Of a DNA stretch of 64,000 bases, positions 48,795 to 56,639 are shown piece after piece (positions within the stretch are counted from its first letter, which is position 1; each line of letters opens with the position of its first letter). The notes below the pieces were generated by a model. The model saw only the letters and a list, made by a program, of their open reading frames with translations. It made no database searches and was not told where the DNA came from. Where the stretch lies: the NCBI GenBank assembly GCA_028023455.1, contig JAQFVV010006342.1, positions 2,995,001-3,059,000 of the forward strand. Direction: 5' to 3'. The DNA comes from Epiperipatus broadwayi (Eukaryota; Onychophora; Udeonychophora; Euonychophora; Peripatidae). Position numbers and translations under genes: made by a program.

Positions 48795-49130
48795 TATTAA
48801 TGTGATGTGATGCACTGTGACTTCTCCTTATATGGAATCTCTCAGCAGCTATGCCCAGAAAAAACCTGTTAGCCACTTTACCTTCCCTTTCCATTCCCCA
48901 TCCTAAGATTTCCATACCCTGCTCCATCCCATTTCCACAACATAATCTTTGTCAACTCCATGGCCTTCATATTTAAATCCCCCTTATCTTTTCCCAAACT
49001 CAGCATAAAAACCAATAACCCACTTTCTGTATAATCACTTTGTCCATATTTATTCTTCCATAACTTCATTATTTATACCCTTTCTGCTTTCAAGCATTTA
49101 CATTCAACCTGCACCCTGCAGTATTCTAAG
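48795..49130 (-). mobile_element. LINE-2 3' end fragment
   Basis: The GATGTGATG tail, then 'acttctccttatatggaa', 'aacctgttagccacttta' and 'ccatcccatttccacaacat' match 31,029-31,340. The 63-codon minus ORF (48,878-49,069) is the LYGQSDYTES-type C-terminal region. Confidence 0.82.
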
Positions 49131-50185
49131 TGAAAGCAAAAAATAGAAAATCAAATGCAGATATGAGGATAAATGAAATTTCATAAGCAAAACTATTCAC
49201 AGTAATCCTATCAAATAAAAATATTAAATTGCAATTCACATAAAAAAATAAAAAAAATCCTTAAAATTGGAACTTGATGTAAAACTAACGTCCATAAAAT
49301 GTCCACATTTATTGTTTAATTTATAGCTACAAAAGTTAGTAAACACCAACATTTTGTAATTTTCATTTCATATTCAATTTGTGCCACAGAATGCTTGATT
49401 TTCTTTCAATACGATTTTTTAATGCGAAATATTTTTATTTTCATCATTTATTTATCATACATTTTAAATCGCTATTTAATTTTCAAGCGCAGTATTAGAA
49501 TGTAATTTTTGTAACTTGGTTTGAGAGTATCCTTCATTCGTAGTCAACAAAACATCAAGTTATTAAAAACAATACAGCACATATATCCCTTCTGATAAAA
49601 ATTATCATATATTGGTAGCCATCGATTCAAGAATAAATGCAAACGTTTTATTTTTTATCAATTACTTTTTTTTGTCACAAGGAAATAGACCATCTACTAT
49701 AAGATCATTTTTTAGTATTAATCTTTAGACCTACTTTTATCATTTAAAGCATAATTTGCTAAAATAACTATATCCTCTGTGAAATCTAGATGATTTAAAT
49801 AAGATCCTTATATTTTGAATCTTTAACGTACTTCTTGTATATATTATTGTCATAAGTTTTGGAATTTGGAATCACTATAAATATAATTACCAATGACTAA
49901 TCTTAATCTCATCAGGTAATCTAATCATTGCTATTGCATTTTGATAAATATTAGCAATATCTAGATCTATACCTTCATGGTTCGAACCTTTAATCAATAT
50001 GTTAATAACTTTTGTAATCCAAAGCATAATGATAACACATTTTTATTAGTCCTTTCTATAACTAAATTCAATATTTGGAAGTGATCATTCTGCTAAAATC
50101 AGTTTTAAATTTAGCTTGGTTAGTTTGAATATAAAATTTAGTATAGATGAATTGTAATTATCTTGGTAAAAATAATAATTAATAT

Positions 50186-50698
50186 AAATCTAATAGACCA
50201 TCACATGATCATTTTTTATGCTTGCTTATAACTGTTATTAAAACAGACAAAACTCTCCATACAGTAGTGCCATTCAGTGCAAGCCAGAGTAATACCAATC
50301 CTGCCTAATATGATAGTGGTGGCTATGGTTATTAAAGAACCAAAGGCACCAAAATGCATGGGTACTGAACTGAGTTCAGACCTATATGACTACATAAGCT
50401 AATGAGCTTAGATTGAAAATATTGTATTTTCAATTTTATTCTCATAATTTTGTAGTTAAGTAGAGATAAAAGGTGGCTGCTGGAGGGTTGCATTAGATTC
50501 TAAGATCTAGGTGCAGTGCTCTCAGATCCAAGGCTCCTCACTGATGAAGGCCACAAACCAGAAAGTAGTCTGGAGATATTGGATGAGTAGGCACTAGATA
50601 GGGATTTTATGCACAAGCCTTCTGGCATCCATTGATTACTATAACTTGCACTGAGTGGCACTACTGTATGGTGAGTTTTGCCTGTTTAAATCTAATAG
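50186..50698. mobile_element. family A repeat, complete copy with 11-bp target duplication
   Basis: The body is 50,197-50,687. Identical flanks AAATCTAATAG lie at 50,186-50,196 and 50,688-50,698. Inside, about 53 bp near the left side ('aaacagacaaaactctcc' onward) is the reverse complement of the right end ('ggtgagttttgcctgttt'). It has no ORF. It sits in the RTE relic, which reads through on both sides. Confidence 0.82.
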
Positions 50699-51183
50699 AT
50701 CTGCAATTTCTAAAATCTTTGATATCCATTTGTTAAATATCAATTAGACTGTATTCTTCCAATTATCTGACAAACCTTTATCATTTAGATATCTGTTATA
50801 TATTCTTTCCAATAACTATTTCATCACCTCCTTCTTCTAAGATATCAATAATAATTCCATCTCTTCTTCATAGATTTAATTGCATACATCACTTTTTTTT
50901 AATAATGGTATGCGAGATGGATGGATGAAACAAAGTGGTGATGTGGAGAAAAGAGGCTAGAGATTGGAGATGGAACATGGAGAGACCATCCTGCAGTGGA
51001 TTGATAATGGTTGTAAATGATGATCACTTCATTATTTGAAATGCTCAGAAGTTCAGATGTAATTGTGATGGTTACTTTGTAGAACTCTTCCATATATTTC
51101 ATAATGTTGTTTCTCTTTTTAATTATAGTTCCATCTTTTTTCTAAATGCTAAAATAACTTACCTTACAATATTAAGATGTCAT

Positions 51184-51676
51184 TTTATATTCTTGAAATT
51201 TGCCTGAAAGTTTGTGATGATGGTATATTATTAGATGTGATATGTTGGACTATTTCCATCATCTATGAGTGAATGTTGAATGTATAGAAAATTTTAAACT
51301 TTTCAAATACAAACATATTAGTAATAACACACAAATAGACAATACAGATTAGTGATTACACAACATTTCAAGCAATATTATTCTCCACTCTTCTTCAGGT
51401 GTTGCTGACCTGACCAGTAACAATACTAGCAAAGGAGTCGAACCTACATCTTTAGATTCTTGAATGTTGAATTTTAAGACAATGCTTTCACCAACTGAGC
51501 TATTCTAAAGAAAAATGGAAAATACTACTCAAAACGCATATTTGTTAACCTGTGTTGTCTATTTGTGTGTTATTACTAACAAGTTGTTTGTATTTGAATA
51601 AACTTTTCTGTGCATTCAACATTCATTCATAGATGATGGAAATAGTCCAACATACCACACATCTTTATATTCTTGA
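51184..51676 (-). mobile_element. family D repeat, copy 2, with 13-bp target duplication
   Basis: The body is 51,197-51,663. Identical flanks TTTATATTCTTGA lie at 51,184-51,196 and 51,664-51,676, inside the RTE relic. Internal inverted arms (51,237-51,315 against 51,588-51,660) make a foldback. Minus strand 51,515-51,431 holds tRNA-like Pol III boxes, TAGCTCAGTTGGTGAAAGCA (A) and GGTTCGACTCC (B). A hammerhead-like core lies at 51,366-51,398. Confidence 0.8.
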
Positions 51677-51830
51677 CACTTTCATTTTTTCTATAGCTTT
51701 CATTGCCAATGTATAATTACTTTTTGTCTACTATTTTATAGAATTCTAGATATTCAATTTTTTTTAATGAATTTTTATTTTCATGTACATTCTTTTGTTT
51801 ACTATCGTTTCAGATGAAATTTGCTTTGAT

Positions 51831-52420
51831 TCAAAGAATTCTACTAACAGCTGCCAATGATAACTTTTCTTCACTGAAAAATTTAAAAAAATATTTGCAT
51901 AATATTCCAAGATCAATTAAGTGATATAGCAATCATTTCTATATGATGCTATAAATAGAAAATTATTAAGAAGCTATGAACTTTAAATATAGCCTGAGAA
52001 ATGATTTAATTTTATTTTACTTTTTTATTCAATTTTGTTTTACTTTTCTATATATTTTTTTAAATAATATTTTTTTCCTATTATGATCCGTCGCTGTTCC
52101 AGATCATTTTAAAAAATAACGATTACAAGAGGCTTTTCTGATAGACTCTCATCGACTAATGAATGAAAAGTTTTCCATTCTTGCTTTACCTTTAGCTTAG
52201 AGCAGACAGATACATATTTGTCAAACAAATGTTGGATAATTAGCAAGATTGACTAAGAGCTTCCTGTCTGAATTTCATAAACCTCTTAAAAAGAAATTCA
52301 TTCGGCCTTACTTTAAAACTCTTCTAAATTATTTTAAAAGGCTGTTTTATTTCAGATTTGCTTCAGGTCCAAGCCCTATATATTTATTTACGATATTGTA
52401 TTTTCTTTTTTTTTTTCATA
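51831..52420. other. no recognised feature
   Basis: AT-rich, with no coding signal I trust. Confidence 0.4.
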
Positions 52421-52427
52421 TGTCAAA

Positions 52428-52499
52428 TGCGTTGACCGGGAAGCGAACCCGGCTCAGCTGCTTGGAAGGCAACTATGCTAACCACTAGGCCACCAACGC
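52428..52499 (-). tRNA. tRNA-Gly(TCC)-like sequence, probably SINE head or pseudogene
   Basis: The 72 nt start GCGTTGGTGGCCTAGTGG and end CGGTCAACGCA. The anticodon arm reads GTTGC CTTCCAA GCAGC with anticodon TCC and a fully paired stem. The acceptor pairs with one G-U. The T arm CCGGG TTCGCTT CCCGG pairs, but the nearly invariant T-loop A58 is C, and the D stem is weakened. No T-run terminator follows; instead GACATATG and an A run follow, as in the SINE copies at 10.7, 11.1 and 42 kb. So I favour a SINE head over a working gene. Confidence 0.6.
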
Positions 52500-53120
52500 T
52501 TGAGTTGTATTTTTTTTTTTTAAATAAATGTGTATTCAAGATAAAATTTTAAAAATGTGAAATAAATTGTAAATTCATTCTAAAATAAAGTCCAGCGTTT
52601 TGTTCGGATTAGAAGTTGACTAAATGTCGGCTGCGGATTTAACCATATGGTATTTATTATAAATTCATTTAATAATTTATATTTCAATTAGGCTTAGTTG
52701 CCCATTTCCTTCAACAACTGCATAAAGATTTATAATAAATACTGCACTATAATTTAAAAATTCTTTATCCAAAAGTAAAATAAAGCAACCAGCCCCTCTT
52801 CCTAGCCAGTCGGTAAACAGGTTTTGCAAAACCTGTTAATACTTGAGTATTTCCGGAACATCTTACGACTGCTAAATTAATAATCAGTCTGATAGTTATA
52901 AATTAGGACAATTACATAAATACAAGGTTTTCATTCCTGTTTCTTATCAAAATTTTTTTTTTTTTTAACTTTTCTATTTGAAGATTATATTTCTGAATAC
53001 GTTTACACTTGATATCTAATATCAGCCATACGGTACGTCCGCCGAGGCTTATCTACGTGGCTCAAACAGATGCACTCTTCAAATATTCAGCAAGGATTAA
53101 AAAAAACAAACATTTAATAT
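52500..53120. other. intergenic, with one perfect palindrome
   Basis: Apart from the 22-bp palindrome at 52,816-52,837, nothing is recognised. Confidence 0.5.
52816..52837. repeat. 22-bp perfect palindrome
   Basis: One arm is AACAGGTTTTG and the other its exact reverse complement with no spacer. It lies about 300 bp beyond the NUPR1-like poly(A) signal. Confidence 0.85.
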
Positions 53121-53339
53121 AGTTTTTGCAATTAGAAATTTATTTATACAAAGAAATAAGTATAAAAAATATACAAACTTTTTTACAACCATTTCAACAA
53201 AAATGGAAAGACTGGCAGTAGGCACAAAAAAATATGTGCCGGGCAAAAGTAAAAAAACCGTAGTCGTCATGAGACCGCTGCCGCCGAATCTCATTAAGAC
53301 TTCATCCAGGTTCTACATCGTCGGATATCAAAGTTGGAT
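53120..53339 (-). other. 3'-UTR exon of the NUPR1-like gene
   Basis: It begins after a good acceptor (TTATCTTTGCAG then ATCCAACTTTG). A 65-codon ORF here (53,097-53,294) is hydrophobic, runs past the poly(A) signal and has no motif. I treat it as spurious. Confidence 0.55.
53139..53144 (-). terminator. poly(A) signal AATAAA of the NUPR1-like gene
   Basis: AATAAA on the minus strand lies about 195 nt into the 3'-UTR exon. Cleavage is expected 10-30 nt further, near 53,110-53,130, where A/T-rich sequence follows. Confidence 0.65.
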
Positions 53340-53424
53340 CTGCAAAGATAAGTAATATTAATTAAATGGCAGAACAGATATCAAAGTTGCTGCAAGCAAA
53401 ATTCAAACTATTGCCAATACTTAC
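53340..53424 (-). other. 85-nt intron in the 3' UTR
   Basis: The donor TTTAAG/GTAAGT at 53,424 and the acceptor CTTTGCAG at 53,340 are both strong. The junction is 19 nt after the stop codon, close enough that it should not trigger nonsense-mediated decay by the usual 50-nt rule. Confidence 0.65.
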
Positions 53425-53443
53425 CTTAAAATAAACAAAGTTT

Positions 53444-53644
53444 TTACTTCTTTGGCGGTGCCTTTTTATTATTTTCAGTATTTTGTAATTTAGTAACTAT
53501 TTTTCTGACGTGGCCGCTGGGGTCATGGTGATTTGTGTGTTCGCTTACTTCCTTTTTTGTCCTTTGTTTACCTCCACGACCTGAAAATAAAGTTTTTTCT
53601 TGTTCAAAAGTATAATGATCGTACTCGTCGTAGTATTGTTCCAT
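53444..53644 (-). CDS. NUPR1: NUPR1/p8-family nuclear protein
   Basis: This is a small basic, disordered stress protein. In vertebrates NUPR1 is a chromatin- and partner-binding nuclear factor induced by ER stress, starvation and injury. The 66-residue ORF has an acidic, Tyr-rich N-terminus (DEYDHY, residues 6-11), then GRGGKQRTKKEVSEHTN and GHVRKIVTKLQNTE. These match the conserved GGR.GRTKRE...NTN and GHERKLVTKLQN core of the family in order and spacing. The C-terminus NNKKAPPKK is a likely nuclear localisation signal. The length fits (human about 82, insects about 70). The start Met at 53,644 gives the whole domain and no upstream in-frame Met is near. The coding part is uninterrupted, although TTATTTTCAG/GTCGTGG inside it looks like an acceptor. 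The orthologue name is from family recognition only. Confidence 0.9.
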   Translation of the reverse strand: MEQYYDEYDHYTFEQEKTLFSGRGGKQRTKKEVSEHTNHHDPSGHVRKIVTKLQNTENNKKAPPKK

Positions 53645-53758
53645 TCTGTTAGAATTAATTATTACTTTCTACTATAATGTACGAAATTGAAAAGTTTAAC
53701 GATATAGTTTTAACTATTGTTTTAGTTAGCAAAATGTGGGTTTACCCCAAAAGTAGAG

Positions 53759-53767
53759 CCTTTTATA
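53759..53767 (-). promoter_or_regulatory. TATA box of the NUPR1-like gene
   Basis: TATAAAAGG lies 115 bp upstream of the ATG. It predicts a start site near 53,730 and a 5' UTR of about 85 nt. Confidence 0.7.
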
Positions 53768-53783
53768 ACAAACAAGCTATTAG

Positions 53784-53791
53784 TGACATCA
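53784..53791 (-). promoter_or_regulatory. CRE/ATF-like site
   Basis: TGATGTCA is one base off the CRE/ATF palindrome TGACGTCA and begins with the TGATG half of C/EBP-ATF composite elements. It is 17 bp upstream of the TATA box. ATF4 and C/EBP are known activators of vertebrate NUPR1. A role here is inference. Confidence 0.55.
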
Positions 53792-53802
53792 TCCCGGCTT
53801 TG

Positions 53803-53807
53803 ATTGG
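53803..53807 (-). promoter_or_regulatory. CCAAT box
   Basis: CCAAT (CCAATCAAAG) is about 36 bp upstream of the TATA box, in the usual orientation for NF-Y. Confidence 0.5.
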
Positions 53808-53841
53808 TTTAAATTTCGTAATAAAGGTTACGTTGAAATAG

Positions 53842-53850
53842 TCACGTGAT
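53842..53850 (-). promoter_or_regulatory. CACGTG E-box, CLEAR-like
   Basis: ATCACGTGAC on the minus strand (GTCACGTGAT on plus) differs by one base from the TFEB/TFE3/MITF consensus GTCACGTGAC. It is also a good USF or bHLH-ZIP site. It is about 75 bp upstream of the TATA box. Confidence 0.5.
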
Positions 53851-53889
53851 ATTTAATCTTATTTTTTTTTCCCCTAATTCTTCACGTAA

Positions 53890-54598
53890 CCGACAATAAA
53901 AATACATATAAATAACAATACTCGTGCAGTCTTTAATATCCGTGTAATTTTATCCTATAACTCATAAAATGTAAACTATATAAAGTTAATTTAAAGTTGA
54001 TAATCTGATAAAATAATTATGATTAAAAGAAAATAACATTTGTTCTGAATCGCACAAATGGAATCATATTCCATACTGGGATAATACTCGTTCGACTAAT
54101 TTAAAAAACCATATGGGCCATTATGATATGACTGCCAACCATATCGAATTCGAATACTAGAATAATTGATATTTTAAAACGAATGTGTGCGTGTGTATTT
54201 TCATAAACTATGATATTAAGCAACAATTCTATATTAAATATAAAGGTAACCTTTTAATTAGTAAGATATATAAAGATACTAGTTTTAAAATTAAATCTGC
54301 ACCTATTATTAAAACAAATTTTCAAACAAAGTCATTTGATAGAAATTTATATTATTATCACCTGCTTTTTGCAGGCCAATCTTTCTGTTGCAAGTCGCTA
54401 CCCACTGAATTTTGTTTTTCCACCACATTTTAATTTTTACTATGTAAATTAATGTCCATTCATTTCTCTTTCTGGAACACTTATTATTCGTACTCTTTAT
54501 ATTCGTTATCTGCAACCTCATATAAGCTGCATATTTTACAATCATAAATTAAAAACAATGAAATTTATTACTTATAAGATTTTAAATATAATTATTAT
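53890..54598. other. no recognised feature
   Basis: The ORFs here have no motif. Confidence 0.4.
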
Positions 54599-54604
54599 TT
54601 ATAA

Positions 54605-54675
54605 ATAGGCAAAACTCTCCAATATAGTATTGCCACTGAAATGGTGATCATGTGATGTTATTGGCTTAAAAATAA
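54605..54675. repeat. family A fragment
   Basis: 'ggcaaaactctcc', then 'ggtgatcatgtgatgttatt' are the two end blocks of family A brought together, so this is an internally deleted copy. Confidence 0.65.
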
Positions 54676-55215
54676 ATAATTTGTTAAAAATATAATCAAA
54701 ACATTATTTTTGCTATCTTTGCTAAATAATTATATGGTTAATTGTGGAGTCAAAAGCATTCAAATGCCAAACTATCAGTAAACAACAGTCTATTCAAATG
54801 ACTATAGTGAGATTTGTTTTACTTTCCTGGGTTGTAAGTTGATCTGCTACTGTCAGCACTTTACTAAATTATATAATCTTTGAATTGACTTTCTTTTGGC
54901 ATTAGAAAATCGTCTTATATACAAGATGCTCGGCCAAATCCTACCTATCACTTTATCAAGTATTTAACTAATTTTCTACATGTGAATCTATAGATTGAGA
55001 AAAAGCTAATGAATTAATAACATACCTTTTCACCTTCTTTATTCCACTTACTATAAACTTTAGAAAGCAATGGTAGTTACTAGATAACAGTGCTTAATAT
55101 ATCCCTGTCCTATACTTTTCTATTCATAATCCCCAGACGCGGTTCAAATATATGGCTTTTATCAGTCAGGAGCTTTCTATCAAAACATCATGTGTTCACC
55201 ATTTCATATGCTTAC
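54676..55215. other. no recognised feature
   Basis: AT-rich, with no coding signal. Confidence 0.4.
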
Positions 55216-55221
55216 ACATGC

Positions 55222-55650
55222 TGTAATGTGATGTGATGCACTGTAACTTCTCCTTAAATGGAGTCAAGAATCAGCAATTATGCCAGAGAAACCTGTTAGC
55301 CACTTTACCTTTCATTCCCCACTCTAAGTTTTCCCATATTCTGCTCCATCCCATTTCCACATCATAATCTTTGTCAACTCTATGGCCTTGATATCTAAAT
55401 CGCCCTTATCTTTTCCCAAACCCAGCATAAAAACCAATAATCCACTTTCTGTATAATCACTTTTTTTCATATTTATTCTTCCATAACTTCATTATATATA
55501 TCCTTTCTGTTTTCAAGTATTTACATTTAATTAACAACTGCCTAATATTTTCTATTCCTTCCTTACACAATCTACAGACTAAATCACCCATATTTTTCCA
55601 TTTATATGTATATTCTTGTTGCTAAAGATCCCGTTTGAGCCTTAAACAAT
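55222..55650 (-). mobile_element. LINE-2 3' end fragment
   Basis: It matches 31,029-31,440 nearly throughout, from the TGATGTGATG tail through 'ccactttacctttcattc' to 'gctaaagatcccgtttgagc'. The zinc-finger region is included but frameshifted. Confidence 0.85.
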
Positions 55651-56290
55651 ACCACCAAGTGGAAACTTTAATAATCAATGGTTGCAAGAAGGTTTGTGCA
55701 TAAAATCCCTATTTAGTGCTTATGCATCAATATATCCAAACTAGAATCTAGATTGTAGCTTCATCAGTGAGGAGCCTAGGATTTTAGAGTACCATTTAGA
55801 TTTTAAGATCTAATGCAACCTTCCAGCAGCCACCTTTTTGTTTAGTTAACTACAATGCTGAACTGAGTTCAGATCTACATGATTATATAAGCAAATGAGT
55901 TTAGATTGAAAACATCATTGTGTTTTCATTTTAGGCTCCTAGTTTATAGTCAACTAAATAGGTAAAAAAGTGACTACTGGATGATAGCTTTAAATCCTAA
56001 GATCTAGATGCAGTGGTCTCAAATTCAAGACTCCTCACTGATGAAAGCCACAAGCGAAAACTAGTCTGGGATATTGGATGGGTAAAACTAGATGGGATTT
56101 TATGCACAAACCTTTCTGCATCCATTGATTAGCAAGGCTCACACTTGGTGGCACTACTGTATGTAGAATTTTATGAGGAGTTTTCTAAAGCTTACAATAA
56201 GTGGCAACAGAAGGTAATAAAGTGTTTTATTAAATAGAAATGTCAGCTGAAATCATGCGATCAGTCATGTGATATTTTATTAGTTTAACC
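55650..56290. repeat. family A repeat, diverged copy
   Basis: It runs from 'aataatcaatggttgcaaga' through 'cagtgaggagcctagg' and its near reverse complement 'ctcactgatgaaagccacaa' to 'ttatgaggagttttct'. It is a foldback joined at the LINE-2 fragment. Confidence 0.65.
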
Positions 56291-56639
56291 TAATGGATTT
56301 ATACTTTTTAAACATCATATATAGTCTGATTCTGTTAATTCTTTATTCTTCTCATTATCTGATGCTAAATCACTCCCTAGGGTTTTTCTCATGGCATAAT
56401 TGGAATTTAGCCATACCTCATTTAATGGAGTGGTAGAATGGCAGACTGTGGAGTTCAAGAGCCTTGAATCACAGTTCTACTTCAATCTCAAAGGTCATAG
56501 TTCATAGGTCAATGGTGTCACTTCTGATACTTGAACTATTTTATGAACTTCTATTCAATAAACTTTTGATTATTTATTTTACTGGAATATATGTAACATG
56601 TGACATATCAGACCAAACACTTACTGTGAAAGACTAATG

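Larger units (their letters stand above)
48020..51830 (-). mobile_element. RTE LINE relic, minus strand, cut by later insertions
   Basis: Segments 48,020-48,480, 49,710-50,196, 50,688-51,196 and 51,664-51,830 align in order with 3,000-4,800 of the first RTE element, at much lower identity. Interruptions are a ~1.2-kb stretch with a LINE-2 3' end, a family A copy and a family D copy. The last two are flanked by target duplications. Confidence 0.78.

Noticed and set aside
52428-52499. Functional tRNA-Gly gene
   Set aside because: T-loop A58 is changed, the D stem is weak, and an A-run tail follows where a T-run terminator should be. Sister copies share the same tail, so a SINE head is likelier.
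53097-53294. 65-codon minus-strand ORF below the NUPR1-like gene
   Set aside because: It lies in the predicted 3'-UTR exon, runs beyond the poly(A) signal, is mostly hydrophobic and A/T-driven, and has no motif.
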